Shown here piece after piece: positions 11,476-21,761 of a DNA stretch of 64,000 nt. The DNA lies in assembly GCA_014529385.2 (NCBI GenBank), contig CM043959.1:47619928-47683927 (forward strand), written 5' to 3'. The notes below the pieces were generated by a model that saw nothing but the letters and a program-made list of their open reading frames with translations, had not been told where the DNA came from and did not search any database. Source of the DNA: Adiantum capillus-veneris (taxonomy: Eukaryota; Streptophyta; Polypodiopsida; Polypodiales; Pteridaceae). The position numbers and the translations under genes were made by a program. Each line of letters begins with the position of its first letter. The first letter of the stretch is position 1.

Positions 11476-11606
11476 TGTCAGGCCAAGGGCAGGGCCAAGG
11501 GCCAGGACGGAAATGCGGTCAAGGGGCGCTATATTTAGGGGCTAGGAGTCTATATATGGCACGGTTGGGTGGAGAGTTGCATGGTCCAGTCCCCTGCGGT
11601 CTTACA
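11476..11606 (+). repeat. 3' LTR of LARD-1
   Basis: It is the same length as the 5' LTR with one base difference, which points to a fairly recent insertion. TGGCA follows as target duplication. Confidence 0.93.
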
Positions 11607-11611
11607 TGGCA

Positions 11612-12510
11612 GGTACAAAGCAAGGCTTGTGGCAAAAGGCTATGCGCAACAGAAAGGCATAGATTATGATGAAACCTTTGCTCCTACTTCTCGTGCACCC
11701 ACAGTTAGATCACTAGTTGCAATTGCTGCTCATCATGGTTGGAAAGTGCATCAGTTGGATATCAAAACTGCTTTTTTGAATAGTGATTTGCAGGAAGAAG
11801 TTTATGTAAGTCAACCAAGTGGTTTTGTTGTAAAAGGTCAAGAGCAAAAGGTATGTAGATTGCGTAAAGCTTTGTATGGTCTCAAACAGGCTCCAAGAGC
11901 ATGGTATGAGAAGATACATACTTATTTGATTGGCCAGGGATTTCAGAATAGTCCAACAGAAAGTACTTTGTATGTCAAAAAGAGAGATGGAGTTCTCATT
12001 ATGCTAACACTTTATGTGGATGATATTCTTCTTATAGGCAATACTGCAGATGAAATTGAAGCGTTTAAAGATGCTTTGAGAAAAACCTTTGAGATGTCTG
12101 ATCTTGGTTTGCTACATTATTACTTGGGTATTCAGTTTGTGCAATCAGAGGATGGCATATACATGTTGCAGGCAAAATATTTGCATAAAATTTTGGACAA
12201 GTTTGGTATGCAAAATTGTAAACCAATCTCTACACCCATAGAAACTGGACCAAAGTTGAGCATGCACGATGTTGGAGAACCTTTTGATGTACATACTTAT
12301 GCAGCAGCGGTTGGTTGCTTGATATATTTGGTAGGCAACACTCGTCCAGACATTCAATTTGGGGTTTCACAAGCAAGCAGATTTATGCACAGCCCAGGTA
12401 TGCATCATTGGCAGGCTGCGAAGCGCATACTTCGTTACCTTTCAGGTACCCCTAATCTTTCCATGTTCTTTCCAAGGGGGGATATGTATGGAAAGCACAG
12501 TTCTATGTAG
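11612..12510 (+). pseudogene. Copia-1 reverse transcriptase, remainder
   Basis: Copies the element RNA to DNA in functional relatives. It reads RYKARLVAKGYAQQKGIDYD, then TAFLNSDLQEEVYV, ALYGLKQAPRAWYEK, and the catalytic YVDD at 12012-12023, then YLGIQF and the connection region with NTRPDIQFGVSQASRFM. The frame is open from the LARD-1 edge to a TAG at 12508-12510, beyond which the RNase H continues in the same frame. Confidence 0.92.
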
Positions 12511-12958
12511 CTTCTTGGTTACAGCGATTCAGATTGGGCTGGTGATTTTGACACACGACATTCCACAAGTGGGAATTGTTTTTTCTTGGGAAATGCATGT
12601 ATATCTTGGCTAAGCAAGAAGCAACCCACAGTGGCTACATCAACTTGTGAAGCTGAGTACAGGGCAGCTTTCACGGCAACAGTTGATTGTGTATGGATAT
12701 GCATGTTATTGGCAGATCTTTGTCATTTTCACTGACAGTCAGAGTGCTATGGCAGTTGCAAGGAATCCAGTATTTCATGCAAGAACAAAGCACATAGAGG
12801 TTCACTACCACTATGTCAGGGAAAGGCTACATGCAGGGGAGATCACACTAACTTACTGTCCTACACAGGATAACATTGCAGATCTATTTACGAAGGCGTT
12901 ATCACGAGAAAAGTTTGAAGCTTTCCGAAAAGCTTTGGGCTTACTCTCATACACATGA
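12511..12958 (+). pseudogene. Copia-1 RNase H
   Basis: Degrades the RNA template in functional relatives. [14 protein letters not shown] and CEAEYRA carry the first Asp and Glu. After a frame change near 12725 come [27 protein letters not shown] and DNIADLFTKAL, ending at 12958. The catalytic residues are present but split between two frames. Confidence 0.9.
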
Positions 12959-12991
12959 TGATCTGCTACCTTGTACGGATTCACACTATCA

Positions 12992-13005
12992 CTACAGGAG
13001 GGATT
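12992..13005 (+). other. Polypurine tract of Copia-1
   Basis: The purine-rich CAGGAGGGATT lies immediately before the 3' LTR and is the expected plus-strand primer. Confidence 0.75.
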
Positions 13006-13284
13006 TGTAGACATGTAGTAGTGTTAGTGTGTATACGCGCTTCACTAGGGGCACTTTTCTCCCACTGGGTTTTTCCCCCTGGACATCTGGTGTGAAAGGA
13101 CACCTTATCTCTTAGGGTCTCATATAAGCTTTGTGGCTCTGAGTTTGTATATACTCTATTATTCTAATACAGAGAGATAGACTACAGAGATCTCGTACGC
13201 AAGCTCTGTGTCTTCTCCTTCTCCATCTTCTTCCTACTCTGAGTTGCTGTCTTCCTTCTGTTTCCTGTTTCATCATCTTCAACA
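13006..13284 (+). repeat. 3' LTR of Copia-1
   Basis: TGTAGACA to CTTCAACA, followed by AGGGT, the second copy of the target duplication. It is 6 bp longer than the 5' LTR (TTCTAA next to ATACAGAG). Confidence 0.95.
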
Positions 13285-13289
13285 AGGGT

Positions 13290-14189
13290 TTTCTATTTTA
13301 GTGGGATTGCCGACAACTCTAAAGCTGCGGTCATATGACTAACATGCAATAGCTGCAAAGCTAGCAAGGCCATGGTATAGTGGGGAGAGGGAGAGAACAT
13401 TTACTCCCCTCTCTCCTCGACATGGTCAAAACTTGGACACCAAGAAATTTTTCAAAATAGGTCTGCAAACTTCAAAAGAACCCACGAGCTGAAGGGTGGC
13501 CATGTGCCACACAACTTTTCTCCATACGTTGGAACTTTATCATTTATCTTTTGAATGATTGTGAAAGTTCGTGATCTTAGATTTTATGGACCTAGAAGGG
13601 TACGACAATTTCATCAAAATAAGTTAGCTTCAAAGACCAACTCCATATCAAAGCAATATAGCATGAGCATCAAAATAATCACAGGCAATGTTCATCTTGC
13701 ATAAACATGTTAGTCCAATCACTAAACTTCCTTCAATCACAAATACTCTAACCACATTTTGCAAGCATCTTCTTTGTATAATCTAGCCTCTTTCAAAAAT
13801 TGGAGTCATGATAGACAATTAGACTCATATCAATAACGCAAAGTCAAACTAAGAAAAAGGGTCTAAATTCATAAAACACCACACAATGCCACTTCAAGGG
13901 CCATGCCTCCTCAATAAGGTATGTGCATGGCATCAACCGTAGCAACCACTTTCACACATATCACACTATGTAGATTATAGCAATTACTCCCATGCATCAA
14001 CATGCATAAAAATTGAGGAAGAAATTTTTATTTCACATTGTGTACATGCCACGGCACAACATCCACCCCCTCTAAACTTCTGCACCCTCCGGTAGTGCAC
14101 CATAATCTTTATGAACCATCAATACTCAATGTCAATCACTACTCTTTACTTTCATCATCCATTTACAAACACTTAGATCCATCGTCTTC
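13290..14189. other. No gene recognised; probable tail of an old minus-strand Gypsy
   Basis: This AT-rich stretch joins the Copia-1 target site to the Gypsy integrase relic. As the relic runs leftwards, it may be the 3' non-coding part of that element, but I see no LTR. Confidence 0.5.
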
Positions 14190-15400
14190 TTGACTTTCTT
14201 GTGCATCATATGGATCAGTTTCCGTTTTTCTTTTGAAGACCTTTATCCTTTTTTGTGCAATGGGAATCATTATTTATGTACCATCCAACTCACGCAAGGT
14301 GTTAGTTTCATTTCCATGCACATGCTTAACAACATAGGGACCAAACCATCTCTTTGCAAGCTTCCTAATCATGGTGTGTTGCTTATCAAGACTACTATCA
14401 TACACCAACACTCACTCATATTCTTCAATAACTTTTAGTATGAGCGTGGGCCTTTTATCAAACCTATCTTTGTTCCTAAACTTGCTTCTTTCAATCATGC
14501 TACTCAATCTAAATATCTTTAGGCCTTGTTTCTAATTTTTGTATAAGCAATCAAGAAGGTATTCCCTGCTAATTCCATCCTCCCAAGGCAATATATTCAA
14601 TGTAAGAATCACATCCTCAATCGGCATCACAGATTTTTGACCATACATCAACTCACCAGGCATATGACGAGTGGCTGAGCTATGTGGTGTACAATCAACC
14701 CATAATGCATAAGGCAATAATATTGGCCAATCTTCAGTTTTACTTTTGCAAGCTTCAACCAAAGCTTCAATGATAAGACAATGTCAACGTTCAGATTTAC
14801 CATTCCCTTCATGATTGTAAGTAGTAGTAAGAGCAACTTTGATACTCAAACTAGAAAAGAATTCCCTATCCTCCTCAGCATCCAACTCACCCTTGTATGC
14901 TATTACTTTCCCAATACAGCCATAATGGCGAATTACATATTCTAAGAGAAACTTACATATTTCTTTTGTACTCTTTATTCTTAAGGCATAATCCTCCACC
15001 TAGTTAGAAAGATCTTCCTTTGCAAGCATTATGTATCTCATCCGATACCATCCCAAAGGGATAGTTACCAAATCTACTACCCATTTGGGTAATGGAAAAG
15101 TAGAGTGCAACTCATTATGATGCCTTTACATTTGAATACATTTGACACATTACACAAGATTCCACATATTGAGATACATCTTTGTACATTCATTTCCATG
15201 ACTTCCTTTCTTTTGTTTTGGTAAAGGTTTCCCATACACCTTGGTGACAACCCTTACACTCTCATAAACTCCTTAATAAGCTTCATTTGAGTGTCCTTAC
15301 CACATACTATCCTATGTGGCAATCCACCTCTTGTTTTGGATGCTTATAAAAAATTCCATTCTTCAAAAAGTGCCCTCTTTTGGAAGTTCTAGGCCTAATG
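14190..15400 (-). pseudogene. Gypsy integrase relic with C-terminal tail
   Basis: Reading right to left in several frames: a zinc-binding piece (VESCVMCQMYSN), a core with MDLVTIPLGWYRM, CKFLLEYVIRHYGC and YNHEGNGKSER, then LPYALWVDCTPH and PGELMYGQKSVMPIE. The tail is VLVYDSSLDKQH and KRWFGPYVVK. This is the Ty3/Gypsy integrase order with a typical tail. The first core Asp is visible, but the second is lost (VIAYKGE where relatives have SDRG). Many stops show it is old. It is a different lineage from the chromovirus and Tat elements here. Confidence 0.8.
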
Positions 15401-15419
15401 AAATGTGATCACTCCACAA

Positions 15420-15744
15420 AGGAGAGTAAGTCCAAAGATTTGTAAAAGTCTTCAAACTTTTGACAAGGTAGAGCTCTTGTGAAAAGTTATAAAACGTTTT
15501 CTTGAATAGGCACATAGATCTAACAAAACTCTCTTAGAGAGTCTCATTTTAACATAACGATAAGGCATCTTGATGTGCTTGGTGAAAACATGAAACCCAG
15601 GCTCCAACTACTAATGCACTATAATATCTATGAAGATAGTGGTGGCATCAACAAAGTCGCACACTCAACTAGAGCTTTAAAATCTCCCTTGTACTCAGCT
15701 TTACAATTAGAAGTTCCCACATTAAGTTTCTTATTACTCAATCG
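15420..15744 (-). pseudogene. Copia RNase H relic (Copia-E)
   Basis: Minus-strand translation gives SNKKLNVGTSNCKAEYKGDF, then KALVECATLL and, in another frame, TKHIKMPYRYVKMRL. These match the Copia RNase H blocks around the catalytic Glu and the TKHI motif. It abuts the Copia-D 3' LTR and is a separate, older copy. Confidence 0.65.
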
Positions 15745-15934
15745 CTATTACATGTTACAATAGTAGCTCTATGATGACAATAACACATTGCCAACATGAC
15801 AAAAAGCGGACTGAAGCAAGGATGCAATGACGGCAAGAAGATTGGAGTCGTTGTGGGGATCCCTTATCAAGGGGAAAAAGTTCCTTGAGGATCATGCATG
15901 TGTTCACACACATCACTACCACGATCTGATAACA
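15745..15934 (-). repeat. 3' LTR (partial or complete) of Copia-D
   Basis: On the minus strand a purine tract CCTAGGGGGGATT leads into TGTTATCAG. About 25 bp further is GTGGTAGTGATGTGTGTGAA, also found in the Copia-C 5' LTR (60216-60235). Its right edge (15934) is clear; the left edge is approximate. Confidence 0.65.
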
Positions 15935-15989
15935 AATCCCCCCTAGGAATAATGCAATGGACATGAGATAGCACTCATTTATAGGCAAG

Positions 15990-17614
15990 TTCCACATACT
16001 ACATGATTATCCCATGAAATGGAGTGAGACAAAAGATTGACTAAAAGATTCAAAATTCTTATCACGAGGAAAAACCTTTGTGAAAAGATCAACAAGTTTG
16101 TCTTACCTATGCACATAAGACAAGCTAACCTCTCCTATAGAGAGTATATCCATGGCATAGTGATAATTCACTTGAATGTGCTTTGTGCAAGCATAGAGCA
16201 CTTGGCTCCCTAAAACTACTAGTGTACTTTGATTTTGATTAAACATAATGACAATAGCAGATTATTATCTGACACCCAAGTTAGTCATAAGGCATTTAAG
16301 CCAATGCACTCACTTGTAACTATGAAAACTGCCATATACTCAACCTCACAATAGGATGTGGCCACTATAAGTTGATGCTTATTGAATAGAGACCAAATCA
16401 AGATTTACATGAGCTACCAAGCATGAAAAATCCACTGGTGGAACTCATGTGTCATAGCAGCGAACACAATCCAAGTTTAAGAATGCTTGTAGGTCTAGTG
16501 AGTAATATTTTCCCTTGGGATAAGTTAACCCAAGATGTATAGTGTCATTCAAGTAGCAAAAACTGTGCTTAGCTACTTTCCAATGCTTAGACCTTGAGCT
16601 ATTTATATATTTACTCACATGTGAGACTACATATGACCATCTAGTCTCGTAAATGCTCAGATAAATTAGGCAACCATTTGTGTGTTGAATGAGAATGACA
16701 TCAAACTAATCTCCAATATCATGAAAATTAAGCTTCAAACTTGCCCCCATAGGAGTAGCAATAGCTTGCAGTCTTCAAGACCTAATCTACGCAGCAATGT
16801 CTTGATGTAATTTTTCAAACACAAAGCAATACATCACAATTCTTTATTCTTTAATGATACAAAAGCCCTAAATCTGAAATTTCACGAGAGGCATTCATAT
16901 CAATCTTAAAATAAAAAAAATTCTCTCATTTTTTTGAGTGATCAACATGTCATGAACCTAGGGAACAATGATTAGAAATACATCATAACCATACAAAGCC
17001 TTTTTGCAACTTGCACAGGTTTTTTTTTTGTGCATTTTTTGATGGTCTAACCATGATGAGATACCAATTCACCAATGCTACAAATCATAGTCATACAACA
17101 AGAGGGAGAAAAATTTTCATCAAAATCAATGCCCTTTTATTCAGCACAACATTTTGGCCCAAGTCTAGACGTACAATGATAAACACTACCACCAACCTCA
17201 CATTTCAACTTGAAAACTCACTTAGTACCAATGGCTTTTTTTTTCACAGGGGCAAGTAGCATAAAGACCATGTGCCATTCTTCATAATAGAATCATAATC
17301 ATATTGCATGTATCCAAAGTAAAATTAAAATTAGGTGCTTCATCAAATGACAAAGAGTCCTTTGCATCATACACATTGGGCCCAACCAAAGCAAAACGAT
17401 TTGATGCATAAGAGGCATGTTGAGAAATTATACAGCTAATTTCTAACCTTCTAGCCTACTAATTTCTAACCCTATTCTCATCAAGTACCTCTTGTACGGC
17501 TATGTTAGTAATGGGCTATGATCCACAAGATCATTTGAATGGCTATGTACACCTACAATAGTAAGGGTCTATGATCCATAACATCAGTTGAAACTTTCAT
17601 AGGTTGTACATGTG
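15990..17614 (-). pseudogene. Copia-D reverse transcriptase and RNase H relic
   Basis: Reading leftwards from 17614: ASYASNRFALV and SLSFDEAPN (compare ASYASNCYALAV and LSFDEAQN in Copia-C), then KKAIGTK and GIDFDENFSPSC of the RT start. A lost middle follows, then GLEDCKAIATPMGA, NGCLIYLS and KHWKVAKHSFCYLN. RNase H ends it with VATSYCEVEYMA, HIQVNYHYAMD and DLFTKVFPRDK. Frameshifts and stops are frequent. It is the same family as Copia-C but much older. Its upstream half continues at 26995, on the other side of the chromovirus. Confidence 0.8.
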
Positions 17615-17619
17615 CCCTA

Positions 17620-17760
17620 TCTCAGACCAATGGACTGCCATACCCAGTCCATCCGCCCAACCTCCCTTTTATAGGCTTCCCGCCTGCTTGAACCCGTTCC
17701 CACTAGCAGCCAGCCCCTGGCCGAGTCCGTGACCCCATTGGTTTGGCCCTTGGCCTGACA
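17620..17760 (-). repeat. 3' LTR of the chromovirus
   Basis: On the minus strand it runs TGTCAGGCC to CTGAGA, so the end is GA rather than CA. GCCTATAAAAGGGAGG is a clear TATA box. The purine tract CCAAGGGGGGAGTAA (17761-17775) precedes it. Confidence 0.9.
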
Positions 17761-17762
17761 TT

Positions 17763-17895
17763 ACTCCCCCCTTGGAGAGGCATTTTCATCCTCGAAAACA
17801 AAAGTGGGAAATGTTTTCTTAAGAACGCTAATGTTTTCCCAAGTGGCACCTTCCTCAGGTCGATCTTTCCACTTGACTACGTACATGCTGACGAG
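17763..17895 (-). pseudogene. Chromodomain of the chromovirus
   Basis: YVVKWKDRPEEGATWE, then ENISVLKKTFPTFVFEDENA and a TAA, gives the integrase C-terminal chromodomain core (YxVKWK...ATWE). Such domains are thought to steer integration to marked chromatin. It lies one frame away from the integrase tail because of a small shift at the CATG before TACGTA. Confidence 0.85.
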
Positions 17896-18367
17896 TACGT
17901 AGTTCATGAAAATCTAAAATGCGTTCATGTTCATGCGGTTGAATGGGAGGTTCAGTGAAATCAACCAATATCTGCTGGCCGATAACATTGTCGTCCCCAT
18001 GCAAGCGTTTTCGTAAATGACTTACATGAAATACCGGATGGACACGAGAGTGCGCAGGTAACTCAAGTTTGTAGGCCCTATCACCAACTCGCTTGAGTAT
18101 CTTGAATGGCCCACAATAAGGTGGAGATAATTTGGGTGTAGGTCCAGTCTTCAGACTTTTTGAATGCTCTGGCACACGCAAAAATACCTCTTCCCCTTTC
18201 GTGAAGGTAACTTGCCAACGTTTCTCATCAGCATACTTCTTATACCGATTCTGTGCTTGTCGAACATTTTGACGAGCAAGTCTCAGCATTTCCATATGAT
18301 CTTGGAGAAACTCCTTGACTTGTTGGAGCTTCTCAGTTGCCAACCCCACCGTCACTTATGATCTAGG
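17855..18367 (-). pseudogene. Chromovirus integrase C-terminal part, left of Copia-B
   Basis: VTVGLATEKLQQVKEFLQDH, then RYKKYADEKR, KGEEVFLRVPEHSKSL, CGPFKILKRVGDRAYKLELP and VHPVFHVSHLRK form the standard C-terminal arm. The frame joins exactly to LMYGFQP at 21762 once Copia-B and one target copy are removed, with one extra stop (TAA) beside the junction. Confidence 0.9.
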
Positions 18368-18554
18368 TGTTGGGGTTAAGGCCTATGTGCCTTGACCGGT
18401 CGCCCAGGTCATGGGCGCCCGCCCACTGTTACCCTATACTTATAGTGAGTATACTGTATAGGGGGAGCTGCCACTTCACAGTCTCCCCACCCACATTGTG
18501 TGTGTCTCCTTCTTTCTCTCACTCTCCGTCTGTGGTGCTCCCCGATCCCCTTCA
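18368..18554 (+). repeat. 5' LTR of Copia-B
   Basis: It starts TGTTGGGGTTAAGGCC and ends CCCCTTCA. Only the first 16 bases and scattered short pieces resemble the right LTR. ATAGTGAGTATACTGTATAG is the only TATA-like stretch. Confidence 0.8.
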
Positions 18555-18556
18555 AT

Positions 18557-18570
18557 TGGTATCAGAGCGC
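18557..18570 (+). other. Primer binding site of Copia-B
   Basis: TGGTATCAGAGCGC, an initiator-Met-tRNA type site. Pre-integrase coding (TGGAAGATCTCC, for WKIS) begins only a few bases further, so the usual leader, gag and protease are gone. Confidence 0.88.
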
Positions 18571-21328
18571 TTGGAAGATCTCCAAAGGTTCGATGACTGT
18601 AGCACATGGCAGCAAGTCAGGAACTCTGTACACTTTACATGTTTCAGAGGTTAAAAACCATGTAATTAATGTGATTGAGCAGCCAAGTGTGTCACTGTGG
18701 CATCGTAGGTTGGGACATATGTCAAAAAGAGGAATGGAAATACTTTCTCATTATGGTTATTTGCCTGGCTTTTCATTTCAAGATTTCGAGTTTTGTGAGC
18801 ATTGTGTTTATGGTAAGCAAACACAGGAACCGCACAGATCAAAGAGGAATCGTAGGGACGAACGGTTAGCTCTTGTACACAGTGATCTATGCGGACCAAT
18901 GCCTAGTTTGTCACTAGGGGGAGCAACGTACTTTTGTACATTCATGGATGACTATTCTCGCAAAGTATGGGTTTACTTCTTGAAGCACAAGGATGAGGTG
19001 CTCAAGGTCTTTAAGACATTCTCGCAGCTGGTGGAGAATCAGAGTGGTCAGAAGCTGAAGTGCTTGAGAACTGACAATGGTGGAGAGTACGTTTCCAAAG
19101 CTTTTCAAGACTTTTGTGAAGCAAAAGGGATTAAGCGAGAACTTACTGCACCATATAATCCTTCATAGAATGGGGTTGCAGAACGTATGAATAGGACCAT
19201 ACAAGAGAAGGTCAGAAGCATGTTGTCAAATGCTGAGTTGCCTGATGGATTTTGGGCGGAAGCAGTGGCTACAGCAGTCCATTTGATCAATAGGTCTCCT
19301 AGTAGGGTTCTGGATAAGAGTGCAGTGGCCGAGATGCTATGGACAGGCAAGGCACCTTCGTATAAGCATCTCAGAGTCTTTGGTTGTGAAGCTTATAGCC
19401 ATATTCCTAAGGAGTTCAGAAATAAGTTAGAACCAAAGAGCAAGAAGTGTATATTTCTTGGCTACGGAGAATCGGGCGAGATGGGTTACCGGCTTTGGGA
19501 TCCTGAGTCCAGAAAGCTTATTCGTAGCAATGATGTGCATTTCAATGAAGCCAAGTTTCACGCTAAGCCAGAGAAGACAGAGGAGATCAGAAGAGTTGTC
19601 TTCAGGGAAGATGGACCTAGTGCTAGTACATCAAGACAGCATGGTCAGGCTCAGGAACAGCCTATAGTGGCTAGAGAGGCAGAATCAGTTGTGGTAAGAC
19701 GTTCTGAGCGTGTCTCCAAACCACCTGATCGTTATGTGCCATCTCTAAATTATGTCATGCTCACAGATTGCGGAGAACCATCTTGTTACAAGGAAGCATT
19801 ACAAGTGGTTGACTCGAAAAAATGGCAGTTGGCCATGCAGTCAGAGATGACAGCTCTGCATAAAAACCAGACATGGAAGTTGGTTAAATTACCACAGGGC
19901 AAAAAGGCTCTACCTTGTAAATGGGTTTACAGGTATAAGATCACCGCTCATGATAGTCAGCCAAAGTACAAAGCAAGGCTTATTGCCAAGGGCTTTAAGC
20001 AAGAACAAGGCATTGACTTTGATGAAGTCTTCTCTCCAGTGGTCAAGATGACTACATTGAGATGCTTTCTTGCATTGGTTGCTATATTGGATTTGGTGTT
20101 GCACCAAATGGATGTCAAGACAGCGTTCTTGCATGGTGATTTAGATGTGGAAATTTACATGCAGCAGCCAGAAGGGTTTGTTGAGAAAGGCATGGAACAT
20201 TTGGTATGCCAGTTGTTAAAGAGTCTTTATGGCTTAAAACAATCACCGAGGGCATGGTACCATAAGTTCCACCAGTTTATGCTTTCTCAAGGCTACAAAC
20301 GTAGTGAGTTCGATCACTGTCTATATACAAAGAAGGCTAAGGATGGCAGTTGGCTGATCCTTATTTTGTATGTGGATGACATGTTGATTGCTGGCAAACA
20401 CTTGGAAGAAATTTCAGTTTTGAAGTCAAAGATGGCAAAATCGTTTGACATGAAAGACATGGGTGAGGCAAGTCATATACTTGGTATGCGCATTGAGAGA
20501 GACAGATCAAAGAAGTTGATTTGGTTATCTCAAACAGAGTATATTGACAAGGTTTTGCAACGTTTCAATATGGAGAAGGGAAAGGCATTGAGTGTTCCAT
20601 TGCCACCATATGTGAAACTTAGCAAACAAGATTTTCCTGTGTCTGAGGAAGAAAAGGCTGAAATGGATAAGATTCCATATGCGTCTGCAGTGGGTAGTTT
20701 GATGTATGCAATGATTGCTACACGTCCGGATATTGCATTTGCAGTGGGAGTGGTTAGCAGATATATGTCAAATCCCGGCAAGAAACATTGGGAGGCAGTG
20801 AAAGGGATCATGAGATACTTAAAACATACAAAGAGTATACGCATATGCTATGGTAGTCAGGATTTGAGTGTCAGAGGATACACTGATTCAGATTATGCAG
20901 GAGACTTGGATAAGAGGAGATCTACATCAGGCTATGTCTTTACATTGGCTGGAGGTGCCATATCATGGCGATCTCGATTACAAGATTGTGTTACGCAGTC
21001 TACTACAAAAGCTGAGTATGTTGCAGCAAATGAGGCATGCAAAGAAGCTATTTGGCTTGGTAGATTGGTTGCAGACTTGGGAATCAAAGTAGATATGCCA
21101 GAGTTATATTGTGATAGTCAAAGTGCTATACAATTGGCAAAGAATCCAGTGTTCCATTCGAAGACTAAGCATATTGATGTCAAATATCACTTCATTAGGG
21201 AAGTACTTGAAGACAAGCAGATACAACTGTTGAAGATCCACACCAAGGACAATCCTGCTAATCTACTCACAAAGGGACTTCCAGGAGAGGGCTTTGTGCA
21301 TTGTCGTGAGTTATTGGGCATTGGATAG
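18571..21328 (+). pseudogene. Copia-B integrase-RT-RNase H with one stop
   Basis: This single frame of about 920 codons is interrupted only by TAG at 19166-19168, in the place of the second Gln of PQQNGVAER. It runs from WKISKGSMTVAHGSKSGTLY through the zinc region (LWHRRLGHMSKRG ... CEHCVYGK), integrase core (LVHSDLCGPM, CLRTDNGGEYVS, NGVAERMNRT), RT (KALPCKWVYRYK, TAFLHGDLDVEIYM, YGLKQSPRAWY, YVDD near 20370) and RNase H (GYTDSDYAGD, TKAEYVAANE, LYCDSQSAIQLAKNP, TKHIDVKYHFIRE) to GFVHCRELLGIG. Catalytic residues are all present. Good preservation suggests recent insertion. Confidence 0.92.
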
Positions 21329-21412
21329 ATGGCAGCCATGTAAATCTTTGTACATTTATGTTCATAGATTTACAGTTACTTAAAGTGCCACATTGGACTT
21401 TAAGTGGGAGGT

Positions 21413-21756
21413 TGTTGGGATTAAAGCCCAAGTGGCCTCTTATGCGGATATGGCCGGCCGCCCGCCTAACTCGCTTACCTCTAACTCTTTGTATATACTC
21501 ACATATACTTTGTGAATACTAAGGAATTGGGAGATAACCCTTCTAACAGTTCTCTGCGTACTATACTGTGTAAGCTCACTGTGCCCGCCTAACTCACTTA
21601 CCTCTAACTCTTTGTATATACTCACATATACTTTGTGAATACTAAGGAATTGGGAGATAACCCTTCTAACAGTTCTCTGCGTACTGTACTGTGTAAGCTC
21701 ACTGTGTGTGTGTGTGTGTGAGAGAGAGTCGACCCACGCTCCGCTCCGCGACTTCA
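21413..21756 (+). repeat. 3' LTR of Copia-B with internal tandem duplication
   Basis: It starts TGTTGGGATTAAAGCC after the purine tract AAGTGGGAGG and ends GCGACTTCA, followed by target copy CTAGG. Two 123-bp units (21461-21583 and 21584-21706) differ at about two positions. A short (GT)n(GA)n run follows. TTTGTATATACTC in each unit is a possible TATA box. Confidence 0.88.
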
Positions 21757-21761
21757 CTAGG

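Larger units (their letters stand above)
5949..11606 (+). mobile_element. LARD-1: non-coding LTR retrotransposon nested in Copia-1
   Basis: The element is 5658 bp, with two 131-bp LTRs that differ at one position (C or A, 35th base). A target duplication, TGACA (5944-5948) against TGGCA (11607-11611), has one mismatch; removing the element restores the Copia-1 frame. A primer site follows the left LTR and a purine tract precedes the right one. The 5.4-kb interior has no gag or pol. Only a pol-end remnant similar to the chromovirus at 17620-26989 remains. LTR ends (TGTCAGGCCAAGGGC) also match that chromovirus, so it is probably its non-autonomous partner. This is the large retrotransposon derivative (LARD) structure. 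Confidence 0.92.
2489..13284 (+). mobile_element. Copia-1: complete Ty1/Copia LTR retrotransposon carrying a nested element
   Basis: The element is bounded by LTRs of 273 bp (2489-2761) and 279 bp (13006-13284) and by a perfect 5-bp target duplication, AGGGT, at 2484-2488 and 13285-13289. Gene order is gag, protease, integrase, reverse transcriptase, RNase H, as in Copia. Without the 5.66-kb insert at 5949-11606 it would be about 5.1 kb, a normal Copia size. Several stop codons and frameshifts make it non-autonomous now. Its coding resembles Copia-C at the right end of the window, so both belong to one lineage. Confidence 0.95.
18368..21756 (+). mobile_element. Copia-B: gag-less Tork-like Copia nested in the chromovirus
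   Basis: The element is flanked by a perfect target duplication CTAGG (18363-18367 and 21757-21761), and the chromovirus frame is restored when it is removed. It has a primer site at 18557 and a purine tract before 21413. Its coding starts in the pre-integrase region, so gag and protease are missing. The two LTRs are different: 187 bp on the left, 344 bp on the right. RNase H wording (YTDSDYAGDLDKRRSTSGYV) is typical of the Tork/Tnt1 group. Confidence 0.88.
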
